Positions 56,453 to 64,000 of a stretch of 64,000 nt of DNA are shown piece after piece (the first letter of the stretch is position 1; the number at the start of each line of letters is the position of its first letter). The notes below the pieces were generated by a model. The model saw only the letters and a program-made list of their open reading frames with translations, ran no database searches and was not told where the DNA came from. The stretch is from assembly GCA_002709385.1 (NCBI GenBank), contig PAQS01000022.1, forward strand, positions 1 to 64,000. Direction: 5' to 3'. This stretch comes from Waddliaceae bacterium. GTDB taxonomy: Bacteria; Chlamydiota; Chlamydiia; Chlamydiales; GCA-2709385. Position numbers and translations under genes: made by a program.

Positions 56453-58468
56453 TTAATTATTTTCAACAACATCTGCAGCACAACGGAAACCGTAAGTTCC
56501 ATTTACTGTGCCAGGATTGTTTCTATGTCGGTGAGAACAACGCAAATCTTCTTTTAAACTCTTCCAACAACCACCTCGTAAAACACGATAAACTCCTTGC
56601 AAAGGACCTTTGGGGTTATTAGGTTCCTGTTGAGATTGCTCATAATAATTGTAGCCATACCAGTCTTGGCACCACTCATATACATTCCCCAACATATCAT
56701 ATAAACCAAACTCGCTTGGGGCATAACTCATTACAGGTGTTGTATCAGAAGAAAAGAAGTTTGCCTGACTTTTCTCTATTTTCACTCCTGTAGAATACGG
56801 CATATCCTGCATTCCGCTTCGTGCAGCAATTTCCCACTCAGCCTCAGTAGGTAAGCGCTTACCCACCCACTGGGCATATGCAAGAGCACCGTACCAAGTA
56901 ACACCTACTACCGGGTGTTTGGTGTAACCAGACTCAATACTTAAATTACCAGCGCTACGTTTGATACGAGAGTCTCTGAGACGAATCATATCGAGATTAT
57001 TGACGTCTTTTTCACCACCCATAGAGTCCAAAAACCTCACAAACTGTTCATTTGTAACAGGATGAACATCTAAAGCATAGCTATTTAAAAGAACCTCATG
57101 CATAGGCATTTCATCTCGGTTTCCATCTTTGCTTCCTCGCAAGAAGCTTCCCCCTCGAATACTCACCATGTCCGTTAAAATAGGCTCAATATTGCGGTCT
57201 TCTTCAAACTTTGGACAATACTGCTTCACCCCAGATTCTACTCGAAACGCCGCTGCAGGGTCTGGATCATATGTAGGGCGCGCTATTTTTTGTGTAGCAA
57301 TGAGAGGTTTCAAAGGTAGTGGAGTAAATTTTACAGTTTCTTCTTCTAGAGCAACTGCAGCAAATTGCTCTTGAGGAACGCTAAGGTCCACTTCTTTTTC
57401 TTCCTCATGCTGGATAGTAGAAATTGGAGCTTTTTGCTCTTCAACAGGTATCGCTATACTGACCGCAGGAGCCATATCTCCTTGTCCACGAAGACTATTC
57501 TGCTGCACAGCAGCCGGAACCAGTATAGATTTAGAAACCTTTTGACTCATCCCATCTAAAACCTGAGTAAGAACCTCCGCACGGCCATCAGGATCTCGAA
57601 GTAAACACTGCTCAAAAAGATAATCCCAATTCAAATCATAATGAGGGTGGCTTTCCGAAGGCATAGGAAAAATTCCTTCAGGAAATCGCTTATAGATAAG
57701 GTAATACGCTAAAACCCCAAAAGCGTAGATATCACTTTTGTATGCCCCTTCACCTAAATCTTCTCCCCATCTTTGTTCAGGAGATAAAAAGAGGTAATTC
57801 TGCAGGAAAGATTGCTGAAGGTGCTGCATTTTTGTCCCATCTATAGGAGCACTAGGATATCTTTCACTCCCATTCCCTATACTCGTTGCCATGGGAACCC
57901 CCACCGTTTCAGCAACTGATTTGTAACTACGACTAAGAACAGAACGAAGCCCAACCACTTGAGACAAACCAAAATCAGAAAGATATACCTTAAGCTGAGG
58001 CTTAGTTTTTCCCACTAAAACATTATTGAGTTTTAAAGAACCATGATAGAGAGATATGTTTTTACGCAGCTTTTCATGAGCATAGTCTAGAGCCGATGCT
58101 ATTTGCCGTAAAACCGCTACAATCTCTTCTTCACTCAATGGCTGTGAGCGCATACGAAGATAATCTAATAAATTACAAGGCTCACCTACATCATCAACAA
58201 CGCAATCAGTGACTAAAAAGTGCGATCCTTTAGAAAAAGAGACATTGTGAATTTTTACGATATTTGGGTGATCTACCCCAACAAGAACCCCAACCTCTTC
58301 CTCAAAACGCTGAATGAAGTTTCTATCTGACGACAACTCCTCAGGAAAAACCTTAAGCAGATACGGCTTTTTCATAAAGCGATGCTCTGCCAAGTACACA
58401 GTTCCTAAAGAACCTTGCCCCAACTGCTTGATGATCGTATAATCGCCAAGAATCTGCTTATCCAGCAT
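56453..58468 (-). CDS. Pkn1-like Ser/Thr kinase, possibly pseudokinase, with FGE-like domain
   Basis: The 671-residue protein has an N-terminal eukaryotic-like kinase fold: glycine loop LGQGSLGTVYLAEH (16-29), lysine (39), DFG (165-167) and LSPEQRWGE. The catalytic loop, normally HRDLKxxN, reads HGSLKLNN (142-149), so the usual aspartate is Ser144; it may be inactive. The C-terminal region (from about 430) is a formylglycine-generating-enzyme/sulfatase-modifying-factor domain: GGSFLRGSKDGNRDEMP, WVGKRLPTEAEWEIAAR, GNVYEWCQDW and RVLRGGCWKS...GFRCA. It lacks the Cys-x4-Cys pair of active FGE, so it is probably a binding domain. This architecture matches chlamydial Pkn1. No membrane span is seen. 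First gene of a kinase/SpoA/phosphatase run. Confidence 0.9.
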   Translation of the reverse strand: MLDKQILGDYTIIKQLGQGSLGTVYLAEHRFMKKPYLLKVFPEELSSDRNFIQRFEEEVGVLVGVDHPNIVKIHNVSFSKGSHFLVTDCVVDDVGEPCNLLDYLRMRSQPLSEEEIVAVLRQIASALDYAHEKLRKNISLYHGSLKLNNVLVGKTKPQLKVYLSDFGLSQVVGLRSVLSRSYKSVAETVGVPMATSIGNGSERYPSAPIDGTKMQHLQQSFLQNYLFLSPEQRWGEDLGEGAYKSDIYAFGVLAYYLIYKRFPEGIFPMPSESHPHYDLNWDYLFEQCLLRDPDGRAEVLTQVLDGMSQKVSKSILVPAAVQQNSLRGQGDMAPAVSIAIPVEEQKAPISTIQHEEEKEVDLSVPQEQFAAVALEEETVKFTPLPLKPLIATQKIARPTYDPDPAAAFRVESGVKQYCPKFEEDRNIEPILTDMVSIRGGSFLRGSKDGNRDEMPMHEVLLNSYALDVHPVTNEQFVRFLDSMGGEKDVNNLDMIRLRDSRIKRSAGNLSIESGYTKHPVVGVTWYGALAYAQWVGKRLPTEAEWEIAARSGMQDMPYSTGVKIEKSQANFFSSDTTPVMSYAPSEFGLYDMLGNVYEWCQDWYGYNYYEQSQQEPNNPKGPLQGVYRVLRGGCWKSLKEDLRCSHRHRNNPGTVNGTYGFRCAADVVENN

Positions 58469-58560
58469 AAATCGTTACCTCCCCCTATATCAAGTAGCTC
58501 TTCTAGTCTATCCACCAAAGAGTCATCTGAAAAGAAAAAAGTCTGGATGATGCGGATAAC

Positions 58561-59598
58561 TTACAGATAACCTTGGTTTTTGTAGTATTGCTCTGCACCA
58601 GGATGTACTGGTATTACAGCCCCTTTTACCATATTTTCTGGCTCTAAATTCTGAAAAGCCGGGTGCTTTCTTTGTAAACCAGGAATATTTTTAAAAAGAG
58701 TTTCTAAAAGTTCATACACAAGTTCATCTTCTACCTCTGTAGAGCTTAACAATACACAACGCACTCCAACACTAGGGATTTTTTTTGGACCTTTCATACG
58801 AGGATAATAAGAAGCTGAAATTTCGACAGGAAAGTAATAAGGTTTTTCCTCAATTAATTCATTGATCCCTGATATAGGAACCATATGTACACCTTGAGGT
58901 AATTTACTTATTTCTGCACAAAGTTCGTTAGGGTGACCTGCCATATAAAAAAGTGCATCTACATTCCCATTTTGCAACTCTTTGAATAAATCATTTGAAC
59001 TAAAATAAACACGATCAAAATCTACATCCGCCTGTAAATTGACAGCTTCTAAAACTTCTACCGCATTGACTTGTGTACTCGAATTTTTATCTCCTAAACT
59101 TACTTTTTTATTGATTAAATCCCCAAGAGAATCAATCCGACTATCATCCCTCGCAATTAAAGTGAGAGCCTCATTATGGAAGCTGCATACAAAGCGGAGT
59201 TTGTTTTGTGGACGATGACGCCAGTATCCTTCTCCATGGTAAGCCTGATAAACTCGATCACTTTGAGCAAATGCAAATTGCACTCTTCGCTTTGATAATC
59301 CATTGATATTTTCAACCGAACCTGTACTTGCTTTAATATCTACTTGAGCTCGATCTTTCGAAGTTTTTTCCACGAGTTGAGCAATAGCCTGTGCTGCTAA
59401 GTAGTACACCCCTTGCGTTTCCCCCGATCCAATACGAAAGTATTTTTTTAATTCTACCGATTCCGGATTACAGCCACTTTGAATAAGAAGTAAGAGAGAA
59501 AAAGAAGTAAATATTTTACAAACATTCCAACTAAAGATCAATTGGATAGAATTCTTTATATATGATAACATGAACACCAGCCTTGGGCTGGCAAACAT
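58561..59598 (-). CDS. TAXI-type TRAP transporter substrate-binding lipoprotein
   Basis: The 345-residue protein has an N-terminal hydrophobic stretch ending in a lipobox-like LIQSGC, then the TAXI family pattern: RIGSGETQGVYYLAAQAIAQ and STGSVENINGLSKRRVQFAFAQSD, and later LFYMAGHP. TAXI binding proteins capture small organic acids or amino acids for a TRAP transporter. No TRAP permease is seen in the window, so it acts alone or with one elsewhere. The start could also be ATG 59568; neither has a strong ribosome site. It is divergent from yidC. Confidence 0.85.
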   Translation of the reverse strand: MFASPRLVFMLSYIKNSIQLIFSWNVCKIFTSFSLLLLIQSGCNPESVELKKYFRIGSGETQGVYYLAAQAIAQLVEKTSKDRAQVDIKASTGSVENINGLSKRRVQFAFAQSDRVYQAYHGEGYWRHRPQNKLRFVCSFHNEALTLIARDDSRIDSLGDLINKKVSLGDKNSSTQVNAVEVLEAVNLQADVDFDRVYFSSNDLFKELQNGNVDALFYMAGHPNELCAEISKLPQGVHMVPISGINELIEEKPYYFPVEISASYYPRMKGPKKIPSVGVRCVLLSSTEVEDELVYELLETLFKNIPGLQRKHPAFQNLEPENMVKGAVIPVHPGAEQYYKNQGYL

Positions 59599-59658
59599 AA
59601 ATCGTATGCCTAACCCTCTACAGCATTTTCTAAAACCTGCGAATCAAGTTGATTACAT

Positions 59659-62151
59659 ATGGATAAACGAACGTTATTATTTGTTGTTTCTTTGAGCCTC
59701 ACTTTATTTGTCGTACAGTTATTTTTCAACTACCAGAATGTAACGAGCGACATGGAATGGAGACAGCAACAGATCGCCCGAGCCGCTATGATGCAAGAGC
59801 GCTTGGAGCAGGATGTTGCTAAACGCACAGAAACAGAAACCTCTCTTCCTATTCAAGAAGTTTTTGCCGACGCTTCTGGGATTGAATTCTTATCTTATGG
59901 AGTAGAAAACAATGGTGTGACGCTTTTCTTGAGTGATCGCAACTTGGATGGAGAAGTATATGTACGTAAGCAAGGAGAGGGCTCGCTTAAACGTCGCAAA
60001 ATTCTTGCTCATGAAGATTCGCAACATGTATTTTTAGCATCTGCTAGTGATCAAAAAGTCAGTGTATCTTATGCTCGTTCTAGAGGAAATTACGATATTC
60101 AGGTTGTTTCATCTCAGAATACAGAAGATCAACATCTCGTTTTCTTAGCAGAAACAAAAGATGGCCATTTTTCTTTCCCTTTAAACGTTCCTAGCTTTCC
60201 ATCCATTGCTTTAAGCCGAGAAGGTGATCATTTTCTTCCTTTAGGGATTTACCAACCTAATACTGGTGAACTCAAGCTTTTGAATCAGTTAGAGGACTTA
60301 TCTTCTTACACTATCGCTTTGACTGCTCCTAAACAAGCTACTGCAGCAGATACTGAAGAGAAGTATTATGTGTTGGAAAACGAGTATCAGCAATTGGTTT
60401 TCTCTAATATTGGTGCAGCTTTAGTGGAAATTAACCTTCCTTTAGAAAGCGAAGAAAATTCTTATTCTGTTGTTCGTCCCATTGAAATCGACCGTGATAT
60501 TTTAGAAGACTACCCTCACAACGCTCTTTTCCCTAAATATGCGTACTACAAAGCAGATGCTCGTGGAGAAGTGGTAAAACACGAAAAAGGGAAAGAAGGC
60601 GGCTATTATCCTTTATTACGTCGTGACATTCTTTCACCTGATGGTTTGATTGCTTCTCGTGTAAAACCTGAACACTACGCCTTAAATATTTTATCTAAAT
60701 ACCCTGAAATGGCCGAGCTTCCTTTTCAAATGTCTTTCATGGACAAAGAAAAAATTGTTTTCGAAGCACGTCAACCTCACCGTAGAATAACCAAAACGTA
60801 TACCCTTCAGCAAGAAAACCATGACTCTCCTTATATCATCGATTTTGAAGTGCAGGTAGAAGGTGATAGCCAGGGATTGTGGTTAAGTTCTGGGCTTTTG
60901 GATGCTGAATGGATGTCTGGTAGCTCTATGCCAGCACAGAAGCTCCGCAACCTTCGTCAAGGGAAAACAGAAATAGAATCTATTTCTCTTCCAAAGAGCA
61001 GTACTGTTGTAAATAACAGCGCCCCTGATTGGGTTTGTAACTCTAATGGATTTTTCGGTGTGATTCTAGATCCTCTTACAGAAATTGGGCGCGGTTATCG
61101 CACTGATAAAGTTGACGGTGAGCTTGTTCCATCTAGACTGGTTGAAGTGGGAGCTCCTTTAGGTCGCTACCCTGCATCAAGCCTCCCTGCATACAAGTTA
61201 CTTTTACCATTGAATCAGTCTGGTTCTGTGATGAAGTTTCGTGTTTTTGCTGGACCACTAGCCGCCGATGTTTTACATACTCTTGATAAGACCTATACGA
61301 ATTCTGCAACAGGTGAAAGCACAGATTACATTGAAAGTCAGACAGTAAAAGGCTGGTTTTCTTTTATTTCAGCTCCTTTCTCCAAGCTTTTATTTTGGGT
61401 AATGAGTGCTTGTTATTTTCTTACACAGTCTTGGGCTTTTTCTATTATCCTTCTTACTGTAGCTCTAAAATTGATGTTGTGGCCGTTGAGTTCTTGGTCT
61501 ATTCGCTCTATGCGTCGCATGCAAGAAATCACACCTTTGGTGCAAGCCATTCAAGAAAAGCACAAGAATGACTCGCAGAAAGCTCAAGTTGAGATCATGA
61601 ATCTTTATCGGGATAAAGGTGTAAATCCTCTCGGAGGTTGTTTTCCTATTCTGATTCAAATGCCTTTCCTTATTGGAATGTTTGATTTATTAAAATCTTC
61701 ATTTGAATTACGCGGACAACCTTTTATTACTGGTTGGATTGATAACCTTACAGCTCCTGATGTTTTGTTTAGTTGGGGACAATCCTTTTGGATTATTGGA
61801 AACGAGTTTCACCTCCTTCCTATTCTTCTTGGTTTGACCATGTTCTTTCAGCAGCGCTTTAGTTCTACAGCTCCAAAAGATCCTAATCTTATGACAGAGC
61901 AACAGAGACAACAAAAAGCTATGGGAACCATGATGACTGTTGTTTTCACTGTGATGTTTTACAACTTTCCATCAGGTTTGAATCTTTATTGGATTTCTTC
62001 TATGTTGCTTGGTTGGGGTCAACAGTGGCTAACAAATCGCAATTATCAACCTACAAAAACAGATACTCCACAACCCCCTGCCCCTAAAAAGAAAGGCGGT
62101 AACCGTGGAAAAAAGCCCCGCTCTAACAAGCTCAGCATTGCCCAGAGCTAA
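59659..62151 (+). CDS. yidC: Membrane protein insertase YidC (long chlamydial form)
   Basis: YidC inserts and folds inner-membrane proteins, alone or with SecYEG. The 830-residue protein has an N-terminal membrane helix (about 4-24), a very long periplasmic domain (to about 560, longer than the E. coli form), and the conserved 60-kDa inner-membrane core: WSIRSMRRMQEITP, EIMNLYRDKGVNPLGGCFP, then four more helices, and a basic tail (KKKGGNRGKKPRS). Total length is much more than E. coli's 548 and close to chlamydial YidC. An 11-base-stem hairpin lies after the stop, before dnaA. Confidence 0.95.
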   Translation: MDKRTLLFVVSLSLTLFVVQLFFNYQNVTSDMEWRQQQIARAAMMQERLEQDVAKRTETETSLPIQEVFADASGIEFLSYGVENNGVTLFLSDRNLDGEVYVRKQGEGSLKRRKILAHEDSQHVFLASASDQKVSVSYARSRGNYDIQVVSSQNTEDQHLVFLAETKDGHFSFPLNVPSFPSIALSREGDHFLPLGIYQPNTGELKLLNQLEDLSSYTIALTAPKQATAADTEEKYYVLENEYQQLVFSNIGAALVEINLPLESEENSYSVVRPIEIDRDILEDYPHNALFPKYAYYKADARGEVVKHEKGKEGGYYPLLRRDILSPDGLIASRVKPEHYALNILSKYPEMAELPFQMSFMDKEKIVFEARQPHRRITKTYTLQQENHDSPYIIDFEVQVEGDSQGLWLSSGLLDAEWMSGSSMPAQKLRNLRQGKTEIESISLPKSSTVVNNSAPDWVCNSNGFFGVILDPLTEIGRGYRTDKVDGELVPSRLVEVGAPLGRYPASSLPAYKLLLPLNQSGSVMKFRVFAGPLAADVLHTLDKTYTNSATGESTDYIESQTVKGWFSFISAPFSKLLFWVMSACYFLTQSWAFSIILLTVALKLMLWPLSSWSIRSMRRMQEITPLVQAIQEKHKNDSQKAQVEIMNLYRDKGVNPLGGCFPILIQMPFLIGMFDLLKSSFELRGQPFITGWIDNLTAPDVLFSWGQSFWIIGNEFHLLPILLGLTMFFQQRFSSTAPKDPNLMTEQQRQQKAMGTMMTVVFTVMFYNFPSGLNLYWISSMLLGWGQQWLTNRNYQPTKTDTPQPPAPKKKGGNRGKKPRSNKLSIAQS

Positions 62152-62210
62152 TTGAGAAACAGTTTTCTCTTGAATGAGATAATGGATTAGGGCAAAATGG
62201 GCCCGAAAGT

Positions 62211-62239
62211 CCTCAAGCTAGATTTTACCTAGCTTGAGG
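62211..62239 (+). terminator. Hairpin between yidC and dnaA
   Basis: A perfect 11-base stem (62211-62221 with 62229-62239, CCTCAAGCTAG) with a 7-base loop. No T run follows on the plus strand, so it may be a weak terminator, an RNA stabiliser or an attenuator before dnaA (41 bases downstream). Confidence 0.5.
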
Positions 62240-62280
62240 AATACCTAGAACATTGTTTATTTGGGACTCGCACAGCGAAC

Positions 62281-63678
62281 ATGCGCGCCTGGGAAGAATT
62301 TCTTACACAACAAGAGAGCGAATTAGGAAAAGAGACCGTCGACCGTTGGTTACGTACTCTTGCGGTTCTTCGTTTCGATGCATGTAATCTTTACCTTAAA
62401 GCAAACGACTCCTTTCAAGCCCTTTGGTTTGAAGAGCACGTTCGAAAAAAAGCACAAGTCAGCTTTCGAAATAACAATCACAAGCTGATCAAAATTCACC
62501 TACAAGTTGAAAGTGAAAAAAGCACAAGCAACGCTCGCCGTCCTAAAAAGAAGAAAAAGGTTGAGGTAGAGCCAGTCGCTGAAACTCCCAAGTTCAATCT
62601 GCAGTTTACTGAGCTGGATCCTTACTGCACCTTCGATAACTTCGTTCCTTCCGAAGAGAACTCCCTTGCCTTTAAGCTTCTTTGTGAAATTGGTGGCTAC
62701 AATCCTAACCAACATGAGATTGGCCCTTCTTCCACAGAACTCGGAACATTTAATCCTATTTATTTGCACGGACCTAGCGGGTGCGGTAAATCCCACTTAT
62801 TGATGTCGACTGCGAATTGTTTGCGGCAAAGAGGGCTTAATGTGATCTACGCACTAGGCGATACATTTACTGAACATGTCGTCACGGCAATTCGCGCAGG
62901 AGAAATGCAGACATTTCGCAAAGCCTACCGTAGTTGCGATGTTTTATTGATTGATGATATCCAAATTTTCTCAAGGAAAGGCGCCACACAAGAAGAATTT
63001 TTTCATACCTTCAACACTCTTCACGTAGAAGGACGACAGATTATTCTTACAGCTAATTGCAACCCTCAAGAACTTCAATTGATCGAGCCTCGACTAGTTA
63101 GTCGATTTGAGTGGGGTATTGTCCTTCCTTTAGAAGCTTTAGGAAAGAAAAAACAAGCTGAAATGTTTAGCAATAAATGCGCTCTCATGAATTTTCCTCT
63201 TAATGAGCGCGTTCGTGAGTTTTTATTAAACACTTTCTGTAGCAACCCAAAAGCGTTAAACAGAGCATTAGAGGCACTCATTTTACGATGCCACCTCAAG
63301 CAAGGAAAACCTGGTTTTCGCTCAAATACTTTAACTGTAGAGCTTGTTGAAAGCCTTCTAGAAGACCTTTTAAAAGAAGAAAAAGACTCCGCTATTACAC
63401 CTAACAAAATCATTGAAAGTACAGCGGAGTTTTATGGAATTCGAAGTGAAGATATTTTAAGCAAATCACAAAACCGTGAATGTGTAGTACCACGTCAAGT
63501 AGCAATGTATCTATGCCGTTCGCAGCTTAAAATTCCTTACATCAAACTTGGAGACATTTTTTCTCGAGATCACTCTACGGTCATGGCTAGTGTCAACCTT
63601 ATCAAAAAAAGGCTCACAGAAACCGACCGAGAAATCATCGGAAGCATCAACTCTGTTCTAAAGAAAGTTCAACAATAA
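62281..63678 (+). CDS. dnaA: Chromosomal replication initiator DnaA
   Basis: The 465-residue protein has a DnaA N-terminal domain (WEEFLTQQESELG... about 3-75), a lysine-rich linker (RRPKKKKKVEV), the AAA+ domain with Walker A HGPSGCGKSHLL (163-174) and Walker B LLIDDIQ (222-228), SRFEWGIVLPL, and domain IV with RDHSTVMASVN, the DNA-binding signature. The length is normal. In chlamydiae two dnaA paralogues are usual; which one this is cannot be decided from sequence alone. No strong ribosome site is seen and no cluster of DnaA boxes was found nearby. Confidence 0.94.
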   Translation: MRAWEEFLTQQESELGKETVDRWLRTLAVLRFDACNLYLKANDSFQALWFEEHVRKKAQVSFRNNNHKLIKIHLQVESEKSTSNARRPKKKKKVEVEPVAETPKFNLQFTELDPYCTFDNFVPSEENSLAFKLLCEIGGYNPNQHEIGPSSTELGTFNPIYLHGPSGCGKSHLLMSTANCLRQRGLNVIYALGDTFTEHVVTAIRAGEMQTFRKAYRSCDVLLIDDIQIFSRKGATQEEFFHTFNTLHVEGRQIILTANCNPQELQLIEPRLVSRFEWGIVLPLEALGKKKQAEMFSNKCALMNFPLNERVREFLLNTFCSNPKALNRALEALILRCHLKQGKPGFRSNTLTVELVESLLEDLLKEEKDSAITPNKIIESTAEFYGIRSEDILSKSQNRECVVPRQVAMYLCRSQLKIPYIKLGDIFSRDHSTVMASVNLIKKRLTETDREIIGSINSVLKKVQQ

Positions 63679-63830
63679 AAAAAATTACCGTCTTCACTCT
63701 AAAATATTTACAAAAAACAAACAAACCCTTTCTAATCCATAAACATTAACTAGAGAAAATACAACTCAAATCAAAAGCAAACCCATACCTTAATTGGTTT
63801 TTATTTAACAAATAATTGAACGGTATAAAA

Positions 63831-64000
63831 ATGGAACCTTTCGGACTTTATAGCTACAACAACTACATTCCATTAGAAATGGAATCAGATACAGAAAATG
63901 AATATAATGCTCATTTTCCCTCTTTTAAAGATGAGGACTGGAACGACGCTCTTACACTTGCAGAGGAAGAAACTAAAAACTTACCATATAGTAGAGATAC
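63831..64000 (+). CDS. Partial gene at the right edge
   Basis: An open frame starts at ATG 63831 and continues to the window end (56 complete codons, MEPFGLYSYNNYIPLEMESD...). It is acidic, with no signal peptide or motif seen so far. No ribosome site is clear. It could be another lineage-specific protein; the rest lies outside the window. Confidence 0.5.
   Translation, partial: MEPFGLYSYNNYIPLEMESDTENEYNAHFPSFKDEDWNDALTLAEEETKNLPYSRD

Noticed and set aside
59570-59592. Palindrome CCAGCCTTGGGCTGG as an operator between yidC and the TAXI gene
   Set aside because: It lies at the possible 5' end of the TAXI frame, and no promoter fits around it; could be an operator but support is too thin.
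62152-62280. Origin of replication between yidC and dnaA
   Set aside because: No DnaA-box cluster and no AT-rich unwinding stretch with boxes; chlamydial origins are not reliably at dnaA.

Overview
The window looks like chromosome of a member of the Chlamydiota outside the Chlamydiaceae, an obligate intracellular 'environmental' chlamydia; a Simkania-like organism is my best guess, with low confidence in the genus. The reasons are a chlamydial-style dciA-gyrB-gyrA-tmk-holB block, a very long YidC next to a chlamydial DnaA, an Omp85/BamA, a Pkn1-like kinase joined to a formylglycine-enzyme-like domain, and many putative host-directed proteins with no clear general bacterial family. The DNA is A+T-rich by eye. 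No rRNA, tRNA, CRISPR array or insertion sequence was recognised.

Layout. 1-350: a CTCTGTGG-type repeat. 351-14014: BamA and a giant 3726-residue protein with an SF2-helicase-like ATPase core, both on the minus strand. 14153-16639: a CPBP protease, then a rearrangement scar where two gene remnants meet head to head, one of them the 3' end of a cheA (P5 end, CheW, receiver), followed by an intact cheW. 16717-20721: secG, tpiA, a flavodoxin-like oxidoreductase, a small membrane protein and recJ. 20751-27736: a run of putative effectors or host-interaction proteins (lipase-like, PI-PLC X-domain, ankyrin, large helical proteins, a small signal-bearing peptide).

28000-32567 holds a complete, tightly overlapping oleA-oleB-oleC-oleD operon for head-to-head long-chain olefin synthesis, behind a good sigma70-type promoter and a palindromic candidate operator. 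32579-35524 has palindromic repeats and small lineage-specific genes. 35702-40211 is xseA-xseB-dxs-nadK. 40444-46893 is mostly unrecognised membrane or helical proteins, including a pair of tandem paralogues separated by a palindromic repeat.

46967-54100 is the replication and topology operon read from the minus strand (dciA-like, gyrB, gyrA, tmk, holB), with a clear promoter at its head. 54180-59598 holds a pterin dehydratase, ispH, then kinase / SpoA-domain / low-molecular-weight phosphatase genes in one minus-strand run, and a TAXI-type binding protein. 59659-63678 is yidC then dnaA; a partial gene runs off the right edge.

The most striking items are the ole operon in a host-dependent lineage, the giant ATPase, the scar that cut cheA down to a CheV-like protein, a family of imperfect palindromes built on AAACGCGGCG-type arms, the pseudokinase-like Pkn, and the non-canonical GyrA quinolone-determining residues.
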